The notes below the pieces were generated by a model. It saw only the letters and a list, made by a program, of their open reading frames with translations, was not told the origin of the DNA and searched no databases. Of a DNA stretch of 14,302 nt, positions 7,407 through 13,563 are shown one piece after another. Numbering within the stretch: the first letter of the stretch is position 1; the number at the start of each line of letters is the position of its first letter. The position numbers and the translations under genes are program-made. Location: contig CAYNZF010000052.1 in assembly GCA_964401615.1 (NCBI GenBank), positions 1 through 14,302 on the forward strand, read 5' to 3'. The DNA is from JAXGQD01 sp964401615. Its GTDB lineage: Bacteria > Bacillota > Clostridia > Saccharofermentanales > Fastidiosipilaceae.

Positions 7407-7850
7407 TCAATCCTTTGTTTCCAGAAGTATGGTCACCGGACCGTCGTTCACAAGACTGATCTGCATGTCAGCACCAAAGACACCCGTTTTAACTTTGACA
7501 CCCAAAGCCTTGAGACCGTCGCGCACATATTCATACAGCTTTTCAGCGACTTCCGGTTTCGCTGCGTGTACAAAACTCGGTCTATTGCCTTTTGTGCTGT
7601 CAGCGTACAAAGTAAACTGCGAAACCAGTAAGATTTCTCCGCCCACATCGTTTAAACTGCGGTTGATGGGAAGATTATCATCGGCAAAAATACGCAGGAG
7701 CGGCAGCTTGCGGATAATATAATCTGCTTCAGCTGTCCCGTCCCGCTCGCTGATACCTAGCAAAACCAGAAAACCGCCCGCGATTTTGGCATAAATTTGG
7801 CCGTCGATACTCACGGCGGCCTCTGTGACTCTCTGAACCAATGCTCTCAC
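7407..7850 (-). CDS. dtd: D-aminoacyl-tRNA deacylase (DTD)
   Basis: DTD hydrolyses the ester between a D-amino acid (or glycine) and a mischarged tRNA, a proofreading step in the cytoplasm. The 147-residue length is exactly typical. The conserved SQFTLYAD (77-84) and KGNRPSF (87-93) lie in the middle. The C-terminal NDGPVT (135-140) carries the Gly-cisPro motif that selects D-amino acids. The start is a GTG at 7848-7850 giving MRALVQRV, the normal DTD N-terminus. The ribosome-binding site is weak and the upstream methylglyoxal-synthase-like gene ends 9 bases before, so translation is probably coupled. It lies next to pheST and near asnS but has its own upstream partner and promoter. Identity is secure. 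Confidence 0.96.
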   Translation of the reverse strand: MRALVQRVTEAAVSIDGQIYAKIAGGFLVLLGISERDGTAEADYIIRKLPLLRIFADDNLPINRSLNDVGGEILLVSQFTLYADSTKGNRPSFVHAAKPEVAEKLYEYVRDGLKALGVKVKTGVFGADMQISLVNDGPVTILLETKD

Positions 7851-7859
7851 GACTTCAAA

Positions 7860-8249
7860 TCATCTCACCAAATTGCGCCAATCCAGGTCGCCGCGGTCGA
7901 TAGCCAGCACCAGTATTTCTGCTGCCGCGATATTGCTCGCATACGGAATGACGTTGGTATCGCAGGCTTTCATCAAGGGATTATTTTCATCATAGCTGTC
8001 CAGTTGCGGATCTTTTAAGTAGATGACCGCGTCGATTTCGTTGAACATCGCCCGCGAGGCCAATTGGTCCAGGCCTCCGACAATGTCAGTCGCTAAGCCG
8101 AATACGGACAACTCCGTCGCTTGTTCCAGGAGCCTGGCGGTGTGGAACAAGGAAAAAAGCTCGTGGTGGGCCAGTATTTGACTGTAAGCCACGCAAAAAT
8201 TCACCAGCAATTCGTTTTTTCTATGGTCCGCCAACAGAACAATCTTCAT
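7860..8249 (-). CDS. Divergent methylglyoxal-synthase-like protein (probably not a canonical MgsA)
   Basis: The 129-residue product follows the methylglyoxal synthase family from end to end: MKIVLLAD at the start, VNFCVAYSQIL (16-26), EIDAVIYLKDP (71-81), then VIPYASNIAAAEILVLAIDRGDLDW. Family enzymes turn dihydroxyacetone phosphate into methylglyoxal. Compared by memory with the B. subtilis and E. coli enzymes, key residues differ. The AHD motif reads ADH (7-9), the phosphate loop TGTTG reads LFHTA (34-38), and SGPLGGD reads TDIVGGL (54-60). The PHEPD segment with its histidine is replaced by YDENN and is shortened by about two residues. Only the KDP aspartate (Asp80) and the fold pattern are kept. 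The ATG at 8247-8249 has a GAGG site; longer in-frame starts do not. It shares a promoter with dtd. It may be a pseudo-enzyme or have a changed substrate. Confidence 0.75.
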   Translation of the reverse strand: MKIVLLADHRKNELLVNFCVAYSQILAHHELFSLFHTARLLEQATELSVFGLATDIVGGLDQLASRAMFNEIDAVIYLKDPQLDSYDENNPLMKACDTNVIPYASNIAAAEILVLAIDRGDLDWRNLVR

Positions 8250-8311
8250 TCTGTTACCTCGTTCTTTCTCAACAAAAATTATGGGACAGCATTGTAGACA
8301 ACCCATACACA

Positions 8312-8340
8312 TCTGTCTTCCCTGATTCTACAAAGACAGA
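8312..8340 (-). promoter_or_regulatory. Inverted-repeat operator candidate centred on the -10 box
   Basis: TCTGTCTT (8312-8319) and AAGACAGA (8333-8340) form perfect 8-base arms around 13 bases that contain the -10 hexamer of the promoter for the methylglyoxal-synthase-like gene. A repressor dimer bound here would block RNA polymerase. No regulator gene is adjacent, and this is based on symmetry only. Confidence 0.45.
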
Positions 8341-8353
8341 GCAATGTTGACAA
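8325..8353 (-). promoter_or_regulatory. Sigma-A-like promoter for the methylglyoxal-synthase-like gene and dtd
   Basis: TTGTCA (8348-8353) and TAGAAT (8325-8330) on the minus strand have an ideal 17-base spacer and lie about 75 bases upstream of the start codon. It is one of the best -35/-10 matches in the window. The leader of about 70 bases is unexplained. Confidence 0.7.
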
Positions 8354-8411
8354 GTTGACAGAGAAGACGAATTTCGCGTATTCGTTTGTTTGTTTTGCAC
8401 AATTCAATCTG

Positions 8412-8429
8412 GCAAATCTCAACATTTGC
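8412..8429 (-). repeat. Small hairpin downstream of radC
   Basis: GCAAAT and ATTTGC form 6-base arms around a 6-base loop, about 40 bases past the radC stop. It lacks GC strength and a T-run in the direction of radC transcription. It could be a weak 3'-end structure, nothing firmer. Confidence 0.3.
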
Positions 8430-8470
8430 GGAATTATTTTATGGAAAGTATCAAAATTCAGGTCTTGAAT

Positions 8471-9208
8471 TTAAATTCCACAGCTTCGGGCGATGCTGGT
8501 GAAGCGTTCTTTGCATATAATCAAGTGGTCTTGCAAAGGTATGCCAATCAAGTTGGCTGCTTCCTTGATTTTTTGGGTGCTGTCCAAGTCCTGTTGGCTG
8601 GGTTTGGGGTCGCCGCTGGGATGGTTGTGGACCATGATCAGGGCCGCTGCATTCGCCCGAACCGCCAGGCGCATGATTTCTCTCGGCTGAATGACCATGG
8701 ATGAAAGGCCTCCTTTTGATACCGTTTCCATGCGAATGAGCCGGTTTTTCACATCCAGCAATAGGATGCGCATTTCCTCTTGCGCGCAATCAGCCAGCTC
8801 GTCTTTCAAAAAGGCCCATACAAGCTCGGGAGCATTTAATAAGGGTTTTTCCGGAACCGGTTCACTGTGCACCCGCCTCCCCAATTCCAGCGCTGCGACG
8901 ATCTGATGCGCTTTGACGCTCCCGATACCCTCAAATTCGGCCAGTTCCTCAGCATCCGCCTGACGTAAAAAAGCACGACCGCTCAGCGCCCCCAGAGCAC
9001 TTTTGCCAATTTGCCCCTGTCCCGAGAGAATGCGATAGGACATTTCCAAAGCATTGCTGCCCTTGCGGCCACTGCGCAGCAAAATCGCCAGCAGGTCCGC
9101 GTCAGACAAAGCCGCCGGACCTTTAGCCTGCAGCTTCTCCATCGGTCGTTCGTTGAAAGGGAGATCAGCGATTTTGGGACTCAAGATTTTTGTGCCGTTG
9201 TTATCCAT
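8471..9208 (-). CDS. radC: RadC family (JAB/MPN domain) protein
   Basis: This 245-residue protein has the RadC layout. The N-terminal part reads LPFNERPMEKL and ALSDADLLAILLRSGRKGSN (33-52). A helix-hairpin-helix follows at about 88-112 (LAEFEGIGSVKAHQI). The C-terminal JAB/MPN metalloprotease-like domain has HNHPSGDPKPSQQD (194-207), whose two His and the Asp are the metal ligands. Despite the name, a DNA-repair role is not established; the family is also found with mobile and competence-linked genes. The ATG at 9206-9208 follows a weak GGGGT site. It lies right behind the asnS terminator. Its own promoter is not clear, so it may rely on read-through or on AT-rich boxes in the terminator's tail. 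Confidence 0.95.
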   Translation of the reverse strand: MDNNGTKILSPKIADLPFNERPMEKLQAKGPAALSDADLLAILLRSGRKGSNALEMSYRILSGQGQIGKSALGALSGRAFLRQADAEELAEFEGIGSVKAHQIVAALELGRRVHSEPVPEKPLLNAPELVWAFLKDELADCAQEEMRILLLDVKNRLIRMETVSKGGLSSMVIQPREIMRLAVRANAAALIMVHNHPSGDPKPSQQDLDSTQKIKEAANLIGIPLQDHLIICKERFTSIARSCGI

Positions 9209-9230
9209 TTTTTACCCCATTTCTTTGTAT

Positions 9231-9268
9231 ATAGAAAACCCCCGGACAAAACATTTATCCGAGGGTTT
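9231..9268 (-). terminator. Intrinsic terminator after asnS
   Basis: On the minus strand AAACCCTCGGA (9258-9268) pairs with TCCGGGGGTTT (9236-9246) in an 11-base stem with one wobble and an 11-base loop, followed by TTTTCTATAT. It sits 22 bases past the asnS stop and closes the icd-asnS group. The T-run is short, so some read-through into radC is possible. Confidence 0.85.
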
Positions 9269-9290
9269 GACCATGATGAATTTAAGCCTA

Positions 9291-10688
9291 TCAGTAGTTG
9301 GCTGAGCCCGTTGTTCTCGGGTAGGCACAAACATCTCTGATGTTGCTCACACCGGTCACATACATCACCAGTCTTTCAAAACCAAGTCCAAAACCTGCGT
9401 GATGTGTCGTGCCGTAACGGCGCAGATCCAGATACCAGGCATAGTCTTCTTCGTTCAGTCCCAGATCATGGATGCGTGAAGTGAGTCTGTCCAAATCTTC
9501 TTCACGTTGGCTTCCGCCAATAATTTCACCAATTCCGGGAACAAGACAATCCATAGCGCGCACAGTTTTTCCATCCTCATTGAGCTTCATGTAGAACGCT
9601 TTGATTTCTTTCGGATAATCCGTGACAAAGACCGGACCTTTGAACAGTTCCTCGGAAAGGAAACGTTCGTGTTCGGTCTGGATGTCGGCACCCCAATGGA
9701 CAGGATATTTGAAGCGATCATTGTGTTTTTCCAGCTCTTTGATTGCCTCCGTGTAAGTAATGACCGCGAAATCCGATTCAGCCACATTTTTCAGCCTGGC
9801 CAGGAGGCCCTTGTCGACCCACTGATTGAAAAATTCCAGTTCTTCCGGGCATCTTTCCATCAATTCTTTGATGACATAGCGCAGCATGTCTTCGGCCAGT
9901 TTCATGTTTTCGTTAAGGTCGGCAAAAGCGATCTCAGGTTCAACCATCCAAAATTCAGCCGCGTGGCGGGCGGTATTTGAATTTTCAGCGCGAAAGGTCG
10001 GCCCGAAAGTGTAAACTTTCGCGTAGGCCTGGGCAAAAGTTTCGGCGTTGAGTTGGCCGCTTACGGTGAGAGAGGTTTTTTTGCCAAAAAAATCCTGGCT
10101 GTAGTCAATTTCACCTTGCTCGGTGCAAGGCGGATTTTTCAGATCAAGCGTGGTTACCTGAAACATTTCGCCGGCCCCTTCAGCATCGTTGGCTGTAATG
10201 ATAGGAGTATGGACGTAAACGAAATTGCGTTCTCCAAAAAAGCGGTGAATAGCCAGGGCCGCTTCTGATCGGACCCGAAAAACAGCGCTGAACAGATTGG
10301 TACGTGGTCTCAGGTGAGCAACCGTACGCAGATATTCGTTACTGTGGCGTTTTGGCTGAATGGGGTAATCAGGGGGTGAGGCACCCTCCACGAAAACCTC
10401 TGTCGCCATCAGTTCTATGGCCTGTTTGGCGCCGGGAGTTAATTTAAGCTGACCCTTAATGACGAAAGCCGTACCGACGCCTTGTTTCACGATTTCATCG
10501 TAGTTTGCAATCTTATCCGCGTCCACAACCACCTGCAGCGGTGTAAAAATACTGCCGTCACTCAAGTTGATAAAGGCGAAATTTTTCTGATCGCGTATCG
10601 TCTTGGCCCAACCCACCACAGTCAGTTCTTTGTCCGTGTGCTCTTGTGCCCGGCGAAACAATTGTTTGATCTCGGTTTGTTGATACAT
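9291..10688 (-). CDS. asnS: Asparagine-tRNA ligase
   Basis: AsnRS is a cytoplasmic class IIb synthetase that activates asparagine and charges tRNA-Asn. The 465 residues fit the bacterial family. An N-terminal OB-fold anticodon-binding domain covers about 20-110 (LTVVGWAKTIRDQKNFAFIN). The catalytic core then holds the class II motifs, including FVYVHTPIIT, QLNAETFAQAYAKVYTFGPT (motif 2 entry) and FRAENSNTARHAAEFWMVEPE. The C-terminal motif 3 is GFGLGFERLVMYVTGVSNIR followed by DVCAYPRTTG. The features FGPTFRAENS and the AsnRS-style C-terminus separate it from AspRS. The ATG at 10686-10688 is backed by GAGGAG; a longer in-frame opening lies within the SEC-C gene and is rejected. Only one base separates it from that gene's stop, so translation is surely linked. 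Confidence 0.97.
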   Translation of the reverse strand: MYQQTEIKQLFRRAQEHTDKELTVVGWAKTIRDQKNFAFINLSDGSIFTPLQVVVDADKIANYDEIVKQGVGTAFVIKGQLKLTPGAKQAIELMATEVFVEGASPPDYPIQPKRHSNEYLRTVAHLRPRTNLFSAVFRVRSEAALAIHRFFGERNFVYVHTPIITANDAEGAGEMFQVTTLDLKNPPCTEQGEIDYSQDFFGKKTSLTVSGQLNAETFAQAYAKVYTFGPTFRAENSNTARHAAEFWMVEPEIAFADLNENMKLAEDMLRYVIKELMERCPEELEFFNQWVDKGLLARLKNVAESDFAVITYTEAIKELEKHNDRFKYPVHWGADIQTEHERFLSEELFKGPVFVTDYPKEIKAFYMKLNEDGKTVRAMDCLVPGIGEIIGGSQREEDLDRLTSRIHDLGLNEEDYAWYLDLRRYGTTHHAGFGLGFERLVMYVTGVSNIRDVCAYPRTTGSANY

Positions 10689-10689
10689 C

Positions 10690-11199
10690 TCAGCTCCTCT
10701 TACCGCAGCAATTTTTGTACTTTTTGCCACTACCGCATGTGCAGGGGTCGTTGCGGCCCACTTTGGTGCTGACGGCAATATGTTCACGATTAAAGGCTTT
10801 GGTCATCTGTACACGTTCATCGGCATTGAAGACGTTGTCCCATTCTTCCAGCTCATACAGCCATTTAGCAGCGGCTTCGTGCATGTTCCAATATAATTTT
10901 TCAAAGTCGATATCGAGCTCAACTTCAGTATCATCGTTGACGGAAGGCAAATCCAGCTTGTTTTTTAGACTGGTGCTGATTCCCTCGAGGAAACCAAGAA
11001 AAATGTCCATTTCACTGGCAAAACCAAGCTTTTCCGACATCTCTTCAGCAGAGCTTTTCCATACTGCATCCGGATGAGCGGCCAATATCTGCTTATAGGC
11101 AGCGGTTTCCAGTTCATAATAGCGCTGGGCATATTCGCTCAGGCCTCCCTGGCCGCCTTGTTCCTCAATGTTCTTGTTCCAATCTTCAAAATAACTCAC
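10690..11199 (-). CDS. SEC-C zinc-motif protein of unknown function
   Basis: This 169-residue protein ends in GRNDPCTCGSGKKYKNCC, a classical SEC-C motif with CxC-x8-CC zinc ligands at residues 153, 155, 164 and 165. The same motif ends many SecA proteins, where it binds SecB or ribosomes; many stand-alone carriers have no known role. The N-terminal 145 residues are acidic and helical-looking (FEKLYWNMHEAAAKWLYELE, ADERVQMTKAFN) and are not a domain I recognise. The start is GTG at 11197-11199 with AAGAGGA seven bases upstream; a longer version would overlap the icd stop. It follows icd by 16 bases and precedes asnS by one base, so it is a middle gene of that unit. A link with translation or protein export is plausible but unproven. 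Confidence 0.85.
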   Translation of the reverse strand: MSYFEDWNKNIEEQGGQGGLSEYAQRYYELETAAYKQILAAHPDAVWKSSAEEMSEKLGFASEMDIFLGFLEGISTSLKNKLDLPSVNDDTEVELDIDFEKLYWNMHEAAAKWLYELEEWDNVFNADERVQMTKAFNREHIAVSTKVGRNDPCTCGSGKKYKNCCGKRS

Positions 11200-11215
11200 T
11201 TTTTTTCCTCTTCTT

Positions 11216-12433
11216 CTATATGATTTCCGCAAGTTCTACATAACGGTCGGCGATCGTGCTCAAGAAGCTGCCCGTATCCAAACGTTCAGCGGCTTCACCC
11301 TCGTAGAGAGCGACCAGATCGCCGGTCATGGCACCTGATTCGATGGTCTCCAAAGTTGCTTGTTCAATACCTTTCGCGAAAGCTTCCAAATCGGGCAGCT
11401 CGTCCAACTCCGCACGTTTGGCCAAAGCTCCGGTCCACGCAAAAATGGTCGCCACCGGATTTGTTGACGTGCTTTCGCCCGCAAGGTATTTGTAATAGTG
11501 CCTTGTCACCGTTCCATGAGCGGCTTCATACTCATAGACGCCTTTTGGAGAAACCAAAACCGAGGTCATCATTGCCAGACTACCCATGGCAGACGCAACC
11601 ATATCTGACATCACATCACCATCGTAATTTTTACAAGCCCAAATAAAGCCGCCCTCACCGCGCATCACCCGCGCGACCACGTCATCGATCAACGTATAAA
11701 AATACTCGATTCCCTGAGCCTTGAATCTTGTCGCGTAATCTTTTTCAAATACTTCCTGGAATATTTCTTTAAAACGATGGTCGTAAATTTTGGAAATCGT
11801 GTCTTTCGTCGCGAACCACAAATCCTGCCCACAGCCTAAAGCATATTCAAAGCAGGCTCTGGCAAAACTCTCAATCGAGGCGTCAAGATTGTGCATTCCC
11901 TGAACCACGCCTGCACCGTCAAACTGATGTACCGGCAGCTCTACCTTGCGTCCGTCTGCGTAGCTGATCTGCAGGCTCACTTCGGCAGGTCCGTCTACAC
12001 GATATTCAACATTGCGATAAACATCACCATAGGCATGTCTGGCTAAGGTGATGGGCTTGACCCAGCCGGGCACGAAGCTTTTAAAGCCATTGACGATGAC
12101 AGGTGTGCGAAAAACAGTACCGTCTAGAATCGCGCGGATCGTACCATTTGGACTCTTCCACATCTTTTTCAAGGTATATTCTTCCATGCGTTGTTGATTG
12201 GGCGTGATCGTGGCGCATTTTACCGCCACCCCCAGTTCCAGGGTGCGTTTGGCTGCTTCTTCCGTCACCAGATCGTCCGTCCGATTGCGCTCTTCCAAAC
12301 CGAGATCAAAGTACTCAGTTTGTAAATCCACAAAAGGCAGAATTAATGTGTCTTTGATTTGTTTCCAGATAATCCGGGTCATTTCGTCCCCATCCATCTC
12401 GACCAAAGGTGTTTTCATTTGAATTTTTTTCAC
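11216..12433 (-). CDS. icd: NADP-dependent isocitrate dehydrogenase (dimeric, eukaryote-like)
   Basis: This enzyme oxidatively decarboxylates isocitrate to 2-oxoglutarate, reducing NADP+, and feeds glutamate synthesis. The 405 residues follow the eukaryote-like (human IDH1-type) homodimeric family throughout: VEMDGDEMTRIIW (11-23), KCATITPNQQRMEEY, then MWKSPNGTIR (91-100) with the isocitrate-binding Ser and Asn. GWVKPITLARHAYGDVYR (123-140) carries substrate Arg and the catalytic Tyr. Later come GGFIWACKNYDGDVMSDMVA, the NADP-type AAHGTVTRHYYKY, and STNPVATIFAW. The start is taken as GTG at 12431-12433, 8 bases after AGGAG. The TTG two codons upstream is too close to that site. ATG at codon 6 is another option. 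It leads the unit icd, SEC-C gene, asnS from the promoter at 12476-12504. Confidence 0.95.
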   Translation of the reverse strand: MKKIQMKTPLVEMDGDEMTRIIWKQIKDTLILPFVDLQTEYFDLGLEERNRTDDLVTEEAAKRTLELGVAVKCATITPNQQRMEEYTLKKMWKSPNGTIRAILDGTVFRTPVIVNGFKSFVPGWVKPITLARHAYGDVYRNVEYRVDGPAEVSLQISYADGRKVELPVHQFDGAGVVQGMHNLDASIESFARACFEYALGCGQDLWFATKDTISKIYDHRFKEIFQEVFEKDYATRFKAQGIEYFYTLIDDVVARVMRGEGGFIWACKNYDGDVMSDMVASAMGSLAMMTSVLVSPKGVYEYEAAHGTVTRHYYKYLAGESTSTNPVATIFAWTGALAKRAELDELPDLEAFAKGIEQATLETIESGAMTGDLVALYEGEAAERLDTGSFLSTIADRYVELAEII

Positions 12434-12475
12434 GGCCAAAGCTCCTTCTTTTCGGGTTCTTCACAGCAGGTGATA

Positions 12476-12504
12476 ATTATAAATGCTTGTCTGTCTTATC
12501 GCAA
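12476..12504 (-). promoter_or_regulatory. Sigma-A-like promoter for icd
   Basis: A perfect TATAAT (12476-12481, minus strand) lies 17 bases from TTGCGA (12499-12504), which is inside the last codons of holA. It would start transcription about 35 bases ahead of the icd start. The perfect -10 box is the main support. Confidence 0.65.
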
Positions 12505-13563
12505 GGTCGCGGCCAGGGCCACGATAAGAGCTTCCAGGGCGATCTCTTCGTCCATTTTACCCCACTTGATCAAGCGGTCCCTTTCATGGCAAAGCGTGTA
12601 CATCGTCCCCAGCTGCTCTATGTTGAATCGTTTGCTTTGCTGGATAAGGCGTCTCAAAACAAAGGGAGGCAGCTTCATCAAAGCAGACAGGAGTTCCTCT
12701 CTTCCGGCACTGCGGGCGCAGGCCAATTGCTTGATGTGTCTGGCCAACATAAAAAGAATCAAGCTGCCGGCTTCTTTGTTTTGCCTCAGTAAACGATAAA
12801 GCCGGAGTGCTTTTCCGGCATCGCCCACCGCCAAGGCGTCGGTCAGGTCAAAAATACTGCCCCGCAAGTCCGGAACGCTGACGCCATCGATTTCTGCTTG
12901 ATTGAGTTCTCGTAAACCGACACTTTGAGCGTACAGTCGCAGCTTGTTCAGTTCATTGCTCAATTTTTGCATATCGGCTTCGCAGCGATCGATCAAACTC
13001 TCAGCCGCTAGCCTGGAAATTTTGAGATCATAGCGCTTTAGATACGCAGCGCTCCAATTTAGCAAGCCATTGAGATCCATTCGCGTCAGCTCAACGGCAG
13101 ATCCATGCTGCTGTACGATGTTGAGCAGTTTTTTGGTGCGCTTATCGACTTTTTCTTCCTTGAATATCAGACAGGCCCAGGAGGCTTGGTGGGCCAGACA
13201 GGCTTCCATGGCCTCATTCTGGTCGGGGGACAGGTTCACAGCAGCTTTGAAAAGGCCGCTGTTTTTGATGTAAAGCACGCGCTTTACAGATAAGAAGGGC
13301 GGTGTTTGAAGTTCCGTGCGAATTTTGATCCAGTCCAGACGCGCCGGCAGTCCATCCGCATCAAAAGTAGAAAAATCCAATTCGAGCGCCTCAGCTGCCA
13401 GCAATTGTTGTTTGAGACGCTTGACGATATCCGCGATCAGAAAGGTTTCTTCACCCCAAAGCAGATAAACCGGTTTGATCTGTCCGGCTTTCACATCTTT
13501 GATCAAGCCTGCATAGAGAACCTGACCGGACTGTGTCGTGCGTTTTTCCGCCAATGCCTTCAC
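12496..13563 (-). CDS. holA: DNA polymerase III subunit delta
   Basis: HolA is the delta subunit of the clamp loader and opens the sliding clamp ring. At 355 residues it has the normal length. The N-terminal part has KPVYLLWGEETFLIADIVKR (30-49), the usual HolA opening. The later QKLSNELNKLRLYA, DLTDALAVGDAGKALRLYRL and FMLARHIKQL are the helical domain patterns seen in Bacillota. The start is uncertain. GTG at 13561-13563 overlaps the comEC TGA as GTGA. A TTG three codons on (13552-13554) has the better-placed GAGGTGA site. Following comEC is the common arrangement in Bacillota, where rpsT often comes next; here an icd promoter and gene follow instead. Identity is good from pattern and context. 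Confidence 0.9.
   Translation of the reverse strand: MKALAEKRTTQSGQVLYAGLIKDVKAGQIKPVYLLWGEETFLIADIVKRLKQQLLAAEALELDFSTFDADGLPARLDWIKIRTELQTPPFLSVKRVLYIKNSGLFKAAVNLSPDQNEAMEACLAHQASWACLIFKEEKVDKRTKKLLNIVQQHGSAVELTRMDLNGLLNWSAAYLKRYDLKISRLAAESLIDRCEADMQKLSNELNKLRLYAQSVGLRELNQAEIDGVSVPDLRGSIFDLTDALAVGDAGKALRLYRLLRQNKEAGSLILFMLARHIKQLACARSAGREELLSALMKLPPFVLRRLIQQSKRFNIEQLGTMYTLCHERDRLIKWGKMDEEIALEALIVALAATLR

Noticed and set aside
7128..7631. Plus-strand open frame across the T-box and dtd
   Set aside because: It runs through the reverse complement of a structured leader and of dtd, with no family match and no ribosome-binding site.
8412..8429. Hairpin after radC as an intrinsic terminator
   Set aside because: The 6-base AT-rich stem has no T-run in the transcribed direction. 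Kept only as a low-confidence structure.
9507..9980. Plus-strand open frame opposite asnS
   Set aside because: It is antisense to conserved AsnRS motifs with no independent support.
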